Positions 17,638 to 26,721 of a DNA stretch of 64,000 nucleotides are shown piece after piece (the stretch's first letter is position 1; the number at the start of each line of letters is the position of its first letter). The notes below the pieces were generated by a model. It was not told where the DNA came from. It saw only the letters and a list, made by a program, of their open reading frames with translations, and ran no database searches. The translations under genes and the position numbers were made by a program. Source of the DNA: Saccharopolyspora indica (GTDB lineage: Bacteria; Actinomycetota; Actinomycetes; Mycobacteriales; Pseudonocardiaceae); NCBI RefSeq assembly GCF_027853965.1, contig NZ_JAQGLB010000001.1, positions 620,001 to 684,000 on the forward strand, in the 5' to 3' direction.

Positions 17638-18533
17638 GATGTCAACCGCACCTCCAATCCGTCGGTCGCCACTTCCACGCCGTGCTGCTCGACGGTGCGC
17701 CGCTCGGTCGAATCGTCGAGCAGGACCGGGTTCGTGTTGTTGAGGTGCACGTAGATCTTGCGCTCGGCGGGCAGCGCGGCCAGCCGCCGCAGGCTGCCGT
17801 CCGGGCCGGCGATCGGCAGGTGTCCCATGTCGCGCGAGGTCTTGCCCGCCAGGCCGAGCCGGATCATCTCGTCGTCGTGCCAGCAGGTCCCGTCGACCAG
17901 CAGGCAGTCGCCGCCGGCCAGCTCGTCGAGCACCGCCGGGGTGAGCTCCTGCACGCCGGGCAGGTAGACCGCGGTGCGCCCGGTGTTCGCGTCGGTGAGC
18001 CGGTAGCCGACCACGCGGCCGTGCTCCCGGCCGGGTCCGAACCGGTTGCGCTTGTTCGTCGGCACGTCGAAGGCCCGGTAGGAAAGCCCACCGCCCAGCG
18101 GGGTTTCCGCGCCGGGCACGACTTCCCGCCAGGTCACCGGGCAGTAGGCCTCCAACGTGCGCAAGATCGCGTTGCCGCTGCACAGGGCTTCCCGCACCGC
18201 GGCGGTGGCGTGCAGCTCGACGGACTTCGCCTCGCGCAGCAGGAGCAGGCCGAGGGTGTGGTCCAGCTCGGCATCGGTGAGCAGCACCGCCTGCAGCGGG
18301 GTCGCTCGTCCCGCGCCCGGCCGCAGCGCGGGGAACGCCTCGATCTGGGCGCGGATGTCCGGTGAGGCGTTGAACAGGAACCACCGCTGGTGGTCGGCGC
18401 TCACCGCGATCGACGACTGGGTCCGGGCTTGGGCCGGACGGGAACCCGCGCGCACCGCGCGGCAGTTCGGGCAGCCGCAGTTCCACTGCGGAAAACCCCC
18501 ACCGGCCGCCGATCCGAGCACCCGCAACCACAT
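17634..18533 (-). CDS. pqqB: PQQ biosynthesis protein PqqB
   Basis: 299 residues of the metallo-beta-lactamase fold. It contains the structural [10 protein letters not shown] zinc site, [24 protein letters not shown] and [10 protein letters not shown]. PqqB is thought to hydroxylate the crosslinked Glu-Tyr intermediate or act in PQQ release. ATG 18533 is preferred because GAGGAG lies 6 nt upstream and [18 protein letters not shown] is the conserved start; an upstream ATG at 18566 is possible. Confidence 0.94.
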   Translation of the reverse strand: MWLRVLGSAAGGGFPQWNCGCPNCRAVRAGSRPAQARTQSSIAVSADHQRWFLFNASPDIRAQIEAFPALRPGAGRATPLQAVLLTDAELDHTLGLLLLREAKSVELHATAAVREALCSGNAILRTLEAYCPVTWREVVPGAETPLGGGLSYRAFDVPTNKRNRFGPGREHGRVVGYRLTDANTGRTAVYLPGVQELTPAVLDELAGGDCLLVDGTCWHDDEMIRLGLAGKTSRDMGHLPIAGPDGSLRRLAALPAERKIYVHLNNTNPVLLDDSTERRTVEQHGVEVATDGLEVRLTS

Positions 18534-18599
18534 CCGCGGCTCCTCGCTGGAAGTTCGGGCGGGCACCGGAGCGCACGCCCGGCACCCGCGGTGCGGCTG

Positions 18600-18713
18600 C
18601 TAGTCGTCCAGCTGCGCGACGTACATCGTCACTTCGGCGGCGCAACCGACCTCTTCGAAGTCCGGTGTCTCCCAAGCGAGGAGTTCCGGCCGCGCGGCAG
18701 CGGATTCCATCAT
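18600..18713 (-). CDS. pqqA: PQQ precursor peptide PqqA
   Basis: 37-residue (or 36 from the second ATG) precursor. The sequence [10 protein letters not shown] leads to the core EVTMYVAQ, where the Glu and Tyr of E-x3-Y are the residues fused into PQQ. AAAGGGG lies upstream of the tandem ATG codons. First gene of the operon, 67 nt before pqqB. The C-terminal extension AQLDD is acidic rather than the more usual basic end. A dedicated PqqA peptidase (PqqF) is not in the window. Confidence 0.93.
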   Translation of the reverse strand: MMESAAARPELLAWETPDFEEVGCAAEVTMYVAQLDD

Positions 18714-19373
18714 CTGACCCCTTTCTCTGCCGGATTCCCGGACGAGCGAGCCCGCCGGGAGTGCGAAGGTGAACAGGGAACCCCGTGGGGGTGCCCCGAC
18801 CATAACGGGCGAGCGGCCCCCGACCCAGGTTCCCCACCCGACTGGCTCAGCGGCGCCGAGCGCGCCGGTCGTGCGCGGGAGGCGGGGAAAAGCACTGTGG
18901 TCAGGACTTATATCCGGCACAGTGTCTACTGTGGCTGATCGTGGAGGAGGAGGCCGCGACCGATCGGCGGTGATCCGCTGCTGCGGATGGAGGCCGGGCG
19001 GCCGCCGGTGTGCAGATTCGACCACCGTTCGGCGCAGCGGTTCGTGGTGAGCGGTTGCTACGTCAAGAGGACGATATTGCGCGATTCGACGCACGGGCCG
19101 GGTCCGGACGGGGGAGACGTGCTGCTCGAACCGGGTCACGGCGATCTGCTGCACGCGCCGAATCGATCGCACGGGCCGGGGAGCGGCCGCCGGAGGCGCT
19201 CTCGACGCCGGGCCGGATCGGGTTGACGGCGTCCTGCGCCTCGCGCTCGCGATGGGAACACCTGCGACGACGACTCTTCAGCAGCGGTCGGCGAGAAGTC
19301 GCCAGCGGTGTCCGGTTCTCGGGGTGCCGCACGTAGGGTCGGGCTGATCTTCGCGTGCCGACCGGGAGGCGAC
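18714..19373. other. Intergenic region upstream of the pqq operon
   Basis: 660 bp between divergent pqqA and the NPP1-like gene. It must carry the pqq promoter. A small inverted repeat CACAGT-GTCT-ACTGTG lies at 18918-18933. Several short overlapping ORFs occur in different frames, but none has a ribosome site together with coding-like codon use, so I see no gene here; a decayed gene is possible. Confidence 0.4.
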
Positions 19374-20156
19374 ATGGGTGCTGCGCGCCGGAAACCGACC
19401 AGCGGATTCGTCGCGCGGGCGCTCGTCGGCGCTTCGGCGCTGCTCCTCGTGCTGCCGCCCGGCTCGGCCTTCGCCGAACCGCCGCAGGCGCTGCCGGGCT
19501 CGGCCCCGGAAGCCGACCGCACGTGGCAGCCCGCGTTCGACTACGACGGCGACGGCTGCTACCCGACGCCGGCGATCGGGCCGGACGGCACCGTGGCCGA
19601 AGGGCTCAAGCCGTCCGGGCCGCTCGACGGCGACTGCCACGACCAGTCCGACCTGGACAACACGAACTCCTACTCGCGCGCCAAGTGCGATCCGAGCGGC
19701 TGGTGCGCCTACCTCTACGACCTGTACTTCGAGAAGGACCAGGCCCTCGGCGGCGTGGACGACGTCTTCGGGCACCGGCACGACCTCGAGCACGTCGTGG
19801 TGTGGGTGCACGAGGACCAGGCGAAGTACGTCTCCACCTCCGCGCACGGCGACTACTCGACCTACCCGGCCGAGCAGGTGCACTGGGAGGGCACCCACCC
19901 GAAGATCGTCTACCACAAGGACGGGGCCAGCACGCACGCCTTCCGGCTGGCCAAACCCGGTGAGGAACCGGAGAACCACCACGGCACCTGGCAGTACCCG
20001 CCGCTGGTGGGCTGGGAGCACTACCCCGAGGGCATCCGCGAGAAGCTGACCTCGGCCGACTTCGGCAAGGCCAGCCTGGGGATCAAGGACGGCGCCTTCG
20101 AGGACAACCTGGCCAAGGCGAAACCGGACGGCATCCCGTTCGACCCGCACGGCTGA
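19374..20156 (+). CDS. Secreted NPP1 / necrosis-inducing (NLP) family protein
   Basis: 260 residues. A signal peptide (GASALLLVLPPGSAFA) precedes the NPP1 domain. The diagnostic heptapeptide appears as GHRHDLE (family consensus GHRHDWE), with upstream DYDGDGCYPTPAIG and downstream YPPLVGWEHYPE. NLPs bind a divalent cation through the Asp/His/Glu of this motif and target plant sphingolipids; bacterial members occur in plant-associated actinomycetes. ATG 19374 has GGGAGG upstream; the longer reading start lacks one. Cytotoxicity is not implied by sequence alone. Confidence 0.87.
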   Translation: MGAARRKPTSGFVARALVGASALLLVLPPGSAFAEPPQALPGSAPEADRTWQPAFDYDGDGCYPTPAIGPDGTVAEGLKPSGPLDGDCHDQSDLDNTNSYSRAKCDPSGWCAYLYDLYFEKDQALGGVDDVFGHRHDLEHVVVWVHEDQAKYVSTSAHGDYSTYPAEQVHWEGTHPKIVYHKDGASTHAFRLAKPGEEPENHHGTWQYPPLVGWEHYPEGIREKLTSADFGKASLGIKDGAFEDNLAKAKPDGIPFDPHG

Positions 20157-20243
20157 CCCGGCGGATGCCCGGTTGCTGCCCTGGTCCTCCCGCACCGGTG
20201 TCCGGTTGACTGCCGGGCGGAGCGGACACCGAGGAGGGCGACC

Positions 20244-20918
20244 GTGGCGGTCAACGAGACCGGAGTGCGGACGGCGCACGTGGTGTGGGACTGGAACGGG
20301 ACGTTGTTCGACGACGCCGACGCGCTGATCCAGTCCACCATCGAAGCGTTCGAGGTGACCGGGGCACCGCCGGTCACCGTCGAGCAGTACCGCAGGCAGC
20401 ACACCCAACCGATCGATGTGTTCTACGACCGGCTGTTCGGCGCACCGGTGCCACCCGACGTGCGCAGCGCGCTGCACGCGGCGTTCCACGAGGCGTACTC
20501 GCGGCGCAGACCTTCGCTCGCCCTGGCGGTGGACGCCCGTGAAGTGCTGGACGCGATCGGCGCGCGGGGCCTGTCGCAGTCGTTGCTGTCGATGCACCCG
20601 CACGACCGGCTCACCGCGCTGGTCGACGGGTTCGGCATCACCGCGCACTTCGCCCGCATCGACGGCCAGCGCGGCCCGGACCGCGGTTTCAAGCGCGCGC
20701 ACCTGGCCGAGCACCTGGCGGAACTGGGCTTGGCGGGCGGCGACGCGCTGCTGATCGGCGACAGCGTCGACGACGCGGTCGCCGCCGATGCGCTCGGAAT
20801 GCGGTGCGTGCTCTACGCGAGCGGACTGCACGCCACCGAAGTGCTCGCCGCGCAGGGAGTTCCGGTGGTCACCTCGCTGCGCGAGGCGGTCCGGTTCGCG
20901 ATCGAGGAGGCCCGGTGA
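20244..20918 (+). CDS. HAD-superfamily phosphatase (phosphoglycolate phosphatase-like)
   Basis: 224 residues. Motif I DWNGTLFDD carries the nucleophile Asp, with a helical cap, then LLSMHPHD (motif II), and GDSVDDAVAADALGM (motif IV). Resembles Gph-type small-molecule phosphatases; the substrate cannot be read. GTG 20244 follows GAGGAGGG. Its stop overlaps the start of the MFS gene (GTGA), so the two are translationally coupled. Confidence 0.87.
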   Translation: MAVNETGVRTAHVVWDWNGTLFDDADALIQSTIEAFEVTGAPPVTVEQYRRQHTQPIDVFYDRLFGAPVPPDVRSALHAAFHEAYSRRRPSLALAVDAREVLDAIGARGLSQSLLSMHPHDRLTALVDGFGITAHFARIDGQRGPDRGFKRAHLAEHLAELGLAGGDALLIGDSVDDAVAADALGMRCVLYASGLHATEVLAAQGVPVVTSLREAVRFAIEEAR

Positions 20919-22108
20919 GCGCCGAAGCGACGACCACGACCAGTGCCGGTTCGGTCGTGGCGGTGCTGCGATCCCGCTACGTGCCGAGGCTGCTGTCGGC
21001 CTCGCTGATCGGCAGGCTGCCGACCGGCATGGCTCCGCTGGCGATCCTGCTGACCGTCCGCGAGAACGGCGGCGACTACCGGCTGGCCGGTCTGCTCGCA
21101 GCCCTGTACGCCGGGAGCGCCGCGGTGTGCGGACCGGTGCTCGGGCGGCTGATCGACCGGACCCGCCAGGTCCCGGTGCTGCTGGCCAGCGCGGCGACCT
21201 CGACCGCGGCGTTCCTGGTGCTGGGCCTGGTCGACCCGGTCCGCTCGGTGGCGATCGGCGCGGTGGCCGCCGTGGTCGCGGGTGCGGCGACTCCGCAGCT
21301 GGAGCCGTGCTTGCGCGTGCTCTGGGAGCACGTCGTGGCGGGCGAGCACAACATCCGCGCGGCGTTCTCGCTGGACGCGGCCACGCAGGAGCTGATCTTC
21401 GTGTGCGGGCCGCTGGTGGTCCTCGGCGTGACCGCGTTCGGCGGGCCGTCCGCCGGCCTGATCGCGGCGGCAGCGGTGGGACTGCTCGGCGCTGCGTGGT
21501 TCGCCACCGCCCGCCCGGCCCGCGCCTGGCGCGGCACGCACGCGGAGCGGCACTGGGCCGGGCCGCTGCGCGGAGCGGGCGTGCTGCGCCTGTTCGCCGC
21601 GCTGATCTGCGTCGGTGCCACCATCGGCGCCTTCACCGTCGGCATCACGGGATACGCCGAAGTCGCGGGCAGTTCCGCCGCGGCCGGTCTGCTGATCGCG
21701 CTCAACGCGGCGGGTGCGCTGGTCGGCGGGATCGCCTACACCGCAGTGCCCGTGGCGCACCGCGAGGACCGGCGGCTGCTCGTGCTGCTGGCCCTGCTCG
21801 CGCTGGGCTACCTGCCGCTGGTGCTCGTGCTGAACGTGCCCGCGATGGCGGCGTTCGCGTTCCTGAGCGGGTGTGCGCTGCCACCGGTGCTGGCATCGGC
21901 CTTCGCCCTGATCGCGCGCATGGCCCCGGAAGGCACGCTGACCGAAGCGCACGCCTGGATGATCACCTCGTTCGGAGTCGGCAACGCACTGGGCTCGGCA
22001 GCGGCGGGCACGCTGCTGGACCTGGTCTCACCGGCGGCGGCGTTCGTCCTGGCGACGGCGTGCGCTTTCGTCGGCGCCGCACTCGCCATCCGCCGCCTGC
22101 TCACCTGA
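20915..22108 (+). CDS. MFS transporter
   Basis: 397-residue major facilitator protein with about 12 hydrophobic helices and the loop motif GRLIDRTRQVPVLL between helices 2 and 3. The substrate is not deducible; similar short MFS proteins act as drug or metabolite exporters. GTG 20915 overlaps the HAD stop and has GAGGAGG upstream. Ends at a large palindromic repeat. Confidence 0.85.
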   Translation: MSAEATTTTSAGSVVAVLRSRYVPRLLSASLIGRLPTGMAPLAILLTVRENGGDYRLAGLLAALYAGSAAVCGPVLGRLIDRTRQVPVLLASAATSTAAFLVLGLVDPVRSVAIGAVAAVVAGAATPQLEPCLRVLWEHVVAGEHNIRAAFSLDAATQELIFVCGPLVVLGVTAFGGPSAGLIAAAAVGLLGAAWFATARPARAWRGTHAERHWAGPLRGAGVLRLFAALICVGATIGAFTVGITGYAEVAGSSAAAGLLIALNAAGALVGGIAYTAVPVAHREDRRLLVLLALLALGYLPLVLVLNVPAMAAFAFLSGCALPPVLASAFALIARMAPEGTLTEAHAWMITSFGVGNALGSAAAGTLLDLVSPAAAFVLATACAFVGAALAIRRLLT

Positions 22109-22113
22109 CCCGA

Positions 22114-22167
22114 AGGTTCCGTGAGCACTTTCTGGGGCTATAGCACCACGAAGTGCTCACGGAACCT
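22114..22167. repeat. Palindromic intergenic repeat, probable bidirectional terminator
   Basis: 17-bp perfect stem (22114-22130 with 22151-22167, AGGTTCCGTGAGCACTT) with a loop containing GGGGCTATAGCACC. It lies between convergent MFS and CDF genes. The same CCGTGAGC...GGGG..CTATAG pattern recurs as half-copies at 41246 and 44367. Confidence 0.75.
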
Positions 22168-22178
22168 GCACCCGGCGG

Positions 22179-22856
22179 TCAGCAGCAGTGCTCGCCGCGC
22201 CAGGCTTCGCGGCCTTCCTTGACCGCCACCGCAGCGATGATCAGGGCGACGACCGGATCGGCCCACGACCAGCCGAACGTGCTGTTGAGCAGCAGCCCGA
22301 CCAGCAGCACGCCGGACAGGTAGGTGCAGAGCAGGGTTTGCTTCGAGTCCGCGACCGCGCTCGCGGAGCCGAGCTCGCGCCCGGTTCGGCGCTGCGCGTA
22401 GGACAGCCCCGGCATGATCACCAGCGACAGGGCGGCGAGGACGATGCCGACCGTCGAGTGGTCGGCGGGTTCGGCACCGAGCAGTGCGCGGATCGACTCG
22501 ACGGTGACGTACGCGGCCAGCGCGAAGAACGACACCGCGATCACCTTGAGCGCCGTTCGCTCCCGAGCCCCGGGGTCTGCGCCGGAGAACTGCCAGGCGA
22601 CCGCGGCTGCCGAGGCGACCTCGATCACGGAGTCGAGCCCGAACCCGATCAGCGCGGTCGAGGACGCGACCGATCCCGCTGCGATCGCGACGATCGCCTC
22701 GATGACGTTGTAGGTGATCGTGGCGGCGACCAGCAGGCGCACCCGTCGCGCGAGCACTGCCCGGCGATCCGGGGTCGCGGTGTTGACCGGAGTCGCGCCG
22801 CAGCAGCCGTCCTGCTGCGCGGTGGCAGGGGACCGCGGGTCGCGGATCTCGCTCAC
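22179..22856 (-). CDS. Cation diffusion facilitator-type metal exporter
   Basis: 225 residues with about six hydrophobic helices. SSTALIGFGLDSVIEVASAA carries the Asp/Glu metal-site pair of CDF helix 2, and SAVADSKQTLLCTYLSG matches the second site. Cys pairs occur at both ends (DGCCG near residue 19, GEHCC at the C-terminus). It lacks the usual C-terminal cytoplasmic domain, so it is a short CDF. The GTG overlaps the stop of the CmtR-type regulator, so a Cd/Pb/Zn efflux role is likely. Confidence 0.85.
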   Translation of the reverse strand: MSEIRDPRSPATAQQDGCCGATPVNTATPDRRAVLARRVRLLVAATITYNVIEAIVAIAAGSVASSTALIGFGLDSVIEVASAAAVAWQFSGADPGARERTALKVIAVSFFALAAYVTVESIRALLGAEPADHSTVGIVLAALSLVIMPGLSYAQRRTGRELGSASAVADSKQTLLCTYLSGVLLVGLLLNSTFGWSWADPVVALIIAAVAVKEGREAWRGEHCC

Positions 22857-23206
22857 CGGTTCGCCTTCGCCGGTGCTGTCGCGGGTTCGGTCTCGTCGAG
22901 GCACGGCTCGGAGGTGTCGACGGCGAGCACGACCTGCACCAGCTCGCGCAGCGCCCGGGCCAGGTGGTCGTCGGCCAGCGAGTACCGGACCTGCCGTCCC
23001 TGGTAGGTGGCGACGACCAGGCCGCAGCCGCGCAGGCAGGCCAGGTGGTTGGACACGTTGGAGCGGGAGAGCCCGAGCTGCTCGGCCAGCCGCCCGGGGT
23101 AGTCGTTGCCGTCGAGCAGGGCGACCAGGATCCGGCACCGGGTCGGGTCGGCCAGCGCCCGCCCGAGCCGGGCCAATGCCTCTTCCCGGGACTCGCACTT
23201 CAGCAT
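22853..23206 (-). CDS. cmtR: CmtR-type ArsR/SmtB metal sensor
   Basis: 117-residue winged-helix repressor. It resembles Mycobacterium tuberculosis CmtR closely, including MLKCESREEALARLGRALAD and SRSNVSNHLACLRGCG. Cys57, Cys61 and Cys102, the Cd(II)/Pb(II) ligands of CmtR, are all present at exactly those positions. Metal binding releases DNA and induces export. In M. tuberculosis the partner is a P-type ATPase; here it is the coupled CDF gene. ATG 23206 matches the family start. Confidence 0.92.
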   Translation of the reverse strand: MLKCESREEALARLGRALADPTRCRILVALLDGNDYPGRLAEQLGLSRSNVSNHLACLRGCGLVVATYQGRQVRYSLADDHLARALRELVQVVLAVDTSEPCLDETEPATAPAKANR

Positions 23207-23362
23207 GGGTGAAACAGTACACCGAACGCTGACATATCTGAATTCGCACGGGAGGGTGCTCGTCCGGGACGGTTCCCGCAGGGCGGGATGGGTCTGGTCT
23301 TTCGCTCGCCGGTCGCGCATTTTGGTATACCGAAGCACTTGTTCGTGATCCAGCAGAGGCGG

Positions 23363-24391
23363 ATGGGCATGCGGAACGTTGCGAAGGCGGTAGCGGGAGT
23401 GGCGGCTGCGGTGGGGATCTTCGCGGTGGGGGCGTGCAGCGCTCCCGAAAGCGCTCCGCCACCGCCTGCCAAGGTCAGAGTGGGGTTGCTGCTGGCTGGC
23501 CCGCGCCACGACGGCGGGTTCATGGAGGCGGGCCACGGCGGGGCCAAGCGCGCGGAGCAGCAGCTCGGCGCCGAGATCACGGTGGTCGACCAAGTGGCCC
23601 CGAAGCAGCCCGAGCTGGAACGCGCGCTGCGGGAGCTCGCCGGCAGCGGGGTCGACCTGGTCGTGGCGCAGGGCGGGCAGAACAACGCGGCGGCGGAGGT
23701 CGTGGCCGCGGAGTTCCCGCGGACGAAGTTCGTGGTGACCCAGTCCGACGTCACCGGCCCCAACCTGGCGAGCTACGAGGTGCTGCAGGAGCAGTCCGCC
23801 TGGCTCGCCGGTGCCGCCGCCGGGCTGCTGACCGAGTCCGGCGTCGTCGGCCACATGTCGGGGATCCGCCCGGTACCGGGGCTGAAGGGCCGCGCGGCGT
23901 TCGTGGCCGGTGTCGCGCACACCAACCCGCAAGCCCGGGTGCTGACGAACTTCTCCGGAGATCAGGACGACGTCGCACTGGCCCGGCGCGTCGCCACCGC
24001 GGAACTCGACGCGGGCGCGGACCTGATCTTCACCATGCTCAACGCCGGGCGCCCCGGCGTCGCCGAGGCCATCCGGGCCGCCGGGAAGGGCCGCCAGTTC
24101 GGCAACGTCCGCGACTTCACCGCCGAAGACCCCGCCGTCTTCGCCGGTTCGGCCATCGCCGACTCGGGTGTGGCGGTCTTCCGCGCCATCGAGGACTTCG
24201 CGAACGGCAGGTTGCACGGCGGCGAGAACGTCCGCATCGGACTGGAGGCTCCCGACGCCGTCCGCCTCACCCTCGCCCCCGACGTCCCCGAGCACGTGCG
24301 CACCCAGGTCGACGCGCTGAGCCGGCGGATCGTCAACGGCGAGATCGAGGTGAGCACGAGCTACACCGGACCGGAGTTCCCGAACCCGTGA
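23363..24391 (+). CDS. BMP-family substrate-binding lipoprotein
   Basis: 342 residues of the basic membrane protein / PnrA-Med family, usually nucleoside-binding subunits of ABC importers. The signal peptide ends FAVGAC, a plausible lipobox. The domain begins VRVGLLLAGPRHDGGFMEAG. ATG 23363 or 23369 are both possible. No ABC ATPase or permease gene is adjacent, so it is an orphan here. Divergent from the CmtR/CDF pair. Confidence 0.83.
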   Translation: MGMRNVAKAVAGVAAAVGIFAVGACSAPESAPPPPAKVRVGLLLAGPRHDGGFMEAGHGGAKRAEQQLGAEITVVDQVAPKQPELERALRELAGSGVDLVVAQGGQNNAAAEVVAAEFPRTKFVVTQSDVTGPNLASYEVLQEQSAWLAGAAAGLLTESGVVGHMSGIRPVPGLKGRAAFVAGVAHTNPQARVLTNFSGDQDDVALARRVATAELDAGADLIFTMLNAGRPGVAEAIRAAGKGRQFGNVRDFTAEDPAVFAGSAIADSGVAVFRAIEDFANGRLHGGENVRIGLEAPDAVRLTLAPDVPEHVRTQVDALSRRIVNGEIEVSTSYTGPEFPNP

Positions 24392-24476
24392 GCGCGGCAG
24401 CCCGCCACGAGTTGCCCGGGCAGGTCGGCGTGCCGACACTCGTCGCGATGACCTCCGGCGATCGGGTGGTGGCGGG

Positions 24477-25814
24477 ATGCCTCGGTTCGGGTACTACGAC
24501 GCGGTCGTCGTCGGCGCGGGTTTCGCCGGGCTCAGCGCCGCGCACGAACTGGTGCGCGCCGGGCTCTCCACCCGGGTGCTGGAGGCGCGCCCGCGCGTCG
24601 GCGGGCGGGTGCTGACCCGGTACCTGGCCGACGGCACGCAGCTCGACCTGGGCGGGCAGTGGATCGGGCCGACCCAGCTGAACATCACCGAGCTGGTGCA
24701 GCGCTATGGCGTCGAGACCTACCCGACGCCCGGCGAGGGCGCGATGATCGTCGACTACGGCGGTCATCGGCTCACCGGAACCCCGCCGGAGATCACCGAG
24801 CTGTTCGCCGAGATCGACGCCATGGCGCGGCAGGTCCCGGTGGCCGAACCGTGGAACGCGCCCCGAGCGGCGGAGTGGGACCGCTGCACCTTCGCCTCCT
24901 GGATCGCCGACCGGGGCTGCTCGCAGGTGGCGGCGAGGTTCCTGGACCGGGTGATCTCCGGCGGGCTGCTCGCCGGCAGCGCCAGCGAGACCTCGGTGCT
25001 GGAGACCCTGTTCTACATCGCCAGCGCGGGCGGCGTGGAACCGCTGCTCGGCTACGCGGGAGCCGCTCAGGACACGCGGATCGTGGGCGGTGCGCAGGAG
25101 ATCGCCAACCGGATGGCGGCCGATCTGCCCGCGGGCACCGTGCACCTGAGCGACCCGGTCCTGCGCATCGAGCACGACGGGTCGGGGGCGCGGCTGGTCA
25201 CCAGGCTCGGCGAGCAGTGGGCCTCGCGGGTGATCATCGCGGTGCCGCCGATGCTCGCCGGGCGCATCCAGTACGACCCGCCGCTGCCGGGGCTGCGCGA
25301 AGGCGCGTTCCAGCGGATGCCCGCCGGGACCGCGATGAAGGTGCACGCCGTCTACCCGGAACCGTTCTGGCGGGCGGACGGCCTGTCCGGCGTCGCCAGG
25401 TCCACCTCGGGCGTGCTCACCGAAACCGTGGACAACACGCCGCCGAACTCGCCCAGGGCGGTGCTGACCGCGTTCGCCTACGGCGAGGAGGCGATCCTGC
25501 TGCGCCGCCGCGATCCGGCCGAGCGGCGGCGGATCGTGCTGGCGCAGCTCGGCGAGCTGTTCGGCGGCCGGGCGCTGGAACCCGACGAGTTCGTCGAGTT
25601 CGACTGGCTGGCCGAGGAGTGGACGCGGGGCTGCTTCTCCGGGCACTTCATCCCCGGCGGCTGGACCTCGTTCGGCGCGGCGCTGCGCGCACCGGTCGGG
25701 GCGCTGCACTGGGCCTGCACCGAAACCGCGGTGCGGTGGAACGGGTACTTCGACGGCGCGGTGGAATCCGGCCGCCGCGCGGCGGCCGAGGTCGGCGCGG
25801 CGTTGTCGGGCTAG
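24477..25814 (+). CDS. Flavin-containing amine oxidase
   Basis: 445-residue monoamine oxidase family protein. The FAD site is YDAVVVGAGFAGLSAAHELVRAG, then LEARPRVGGRV, LDLGGQWIG and the C-terminal RWNGYFDGAVESGRRAA. Cys386 in TRGCFSGHFIPGG aligns with the SGGCYT cysteine that holds FAD covalently in MAO. It oxidises primary amines to aldehydes with H2O2; polyamine or putrescine-type substrates are possible. The ribosome site is weak. A convergent hairpin follows. Confidence 0.87.
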   Translation: MPRFGYYDAVVVGAGFAGLSAAHELVRAGLSTRVLEARPRVGGRVLTRYLADGTQLDLGGQWIGPTQLNITELVQRYGVETYPTPGEGAMIVDYGGHRLTGTPPEITELFAEIDAMARQVPVAEPWNAPRAAEWDRCTFASWIADRGCSQVAARFLDRVISGGLLAGSASETSVLETLFYIASAGGVEPLLGYAGAAQDTRIVGGAQEIANRMAADLPAGTVHLSDPVLRIEHDGSGARLVTRLGEQWASRVIIAVPPMLAGRIQYDPPLPGLREGAFQRMPAGTAMKVHAVYPEPFWRADGLSGVARSTSGVLTETVDNTPPNSPRAVLTAFAYGEEAILLRRRDPAERRRIVLAQLGELFGGRALEPDEFVEFDWLAEEWTRGCFSGHFIPGGWTSFGAALRAPVGALHWACTETAVRWNGYFDGAVESGRRAAAEVGAALSG

Positions 25815-25826
25815 GCGGGAAGGCGA

Positions 25827-25873
25827 AGATCCCGCGGGATCCGGCTGGCGCCGCCGGAATCTCCGCGGGATCT
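25827..25873. terminator. Convergent terminator hairpin
   Basis: 11-bp perfect stem AGATCCCGCGG (25827-25837) with 25863-25873 and a GC-rich 25-nt loop. It lies between the amine oxidase and LPMO genes. Confidence 0.65.
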
Positions 25874-25901
25874 CTGCGTACCGGGCCGGGCCCGGCGCGT
25901 C

Positions 25902-26417
25902 TCAGCCGACCTGGAGGTCGACGCAGTTGTAGAACGCGTTGCCGGTGTCGGCGATGTTCCACACCGCCAGCAACTTCTGCTTGCCGCTGACGCCACCGAG
26001 GTTGACGTTGTGCGAGAAGCTGTTCGGCGGGCGCTTGCCACCGTCGTCGAAGACCGCGACGCGGTTGCCGCCGATGAAGTACTCCCACGTGGTGGTGGCG
26101 TGCGAGGCGGTGATCGTCCAGTTGAAGTTCACCGAGTTGCCGACCCTGGTGGCCTGCCAGCCCTTGCTGTCGTCGTCGAGCTCGGAGAACCGGCCGTTGC
26201 CGCCGCTGCAGCTGGTCAGGCCCTTGGGGCCCTCGACGCTCTGCGGCTCCCACTTGATCTGGCCGCAGGACACGGTGCCCTGGGCGCACTGGGCTTGGCG
26301 GCTCGGCGGCGTGTTGATGTAGCCGTGCGCGCTGGCGGTCGAGGTGGGGATGGCCACCAGGAAGGGCGCGATCGCCGCGCCGACCGCCGCTGCGGCGAAC
26401 TTGCGCTTCGATGTCAT
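25902..26417 (-). CDS. AA10 lytic polysaccharide monooxygenase
   Basis: 171 residues; signal peptide cleaved after TSTASA, making His31 the mature N-terminus (HGYINTPPSR). The copper histidine brace is His31 plus His106 in ITASHATTTWEYF. Further family features are CAQGTVSCGQIKWEPQSVEG and the end AFYNCVDLQV. Single-domain, no carbohydrate-binding module. The HGYI..PPSR type usually attacks chitin oxidatively. ATG 26417 has AAGGGAG upstream. No chitinase is adjacent. Confidence 0.93.
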   Translation of the reverse strand: MTSKRKFAAAAVGAAIAPFLVAIPTSTASAHGYINTPPSRQAQCAQGTVSCGQIKWEPQSVEGPKGLTSCSGGNGRFSELDDDSKGWQATRVGNSVNFNWTITASHATTTWEYFIGGNRVAVFDDGGKRPPNSFSHNVNLGGVSGKQKLLAVWNIADTGNAFYNCVDLQVG

Positions 26418-26721
26418 ATCGACTCCCTTGTCGATCCGGCCGGGCTGTTCCCTGCCGGGCGGGCCCCCCGTGCTGGCGGCCGGCGAAGTGCGGGATTCGC
26501 CTTGGATAGGGGAGAGCAGCGGCGTGGTCGACGACCGCCGGTCGACCTGCCGACCCGAGGTTTCGGTGTGGTCTGGACCATAATGATCTGGTCGGAATCC
26601 GGTCAAGATGAACGAAACGGCCTCACCGCAAAGGACCAGGACCAATCCGCGAACTGGTCACCGGAAAACGCTGCGGCGGAGCGGAAATCACACCGCGCGC
26701 GGGCAAAGCGCGGCGTTGGCC

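Noticed and set aside
18769..19336. Several overlapping short ORFs upstream of pqqA
   Set aside because: Different frames compete, none has a ribosome site with coding-like composition.
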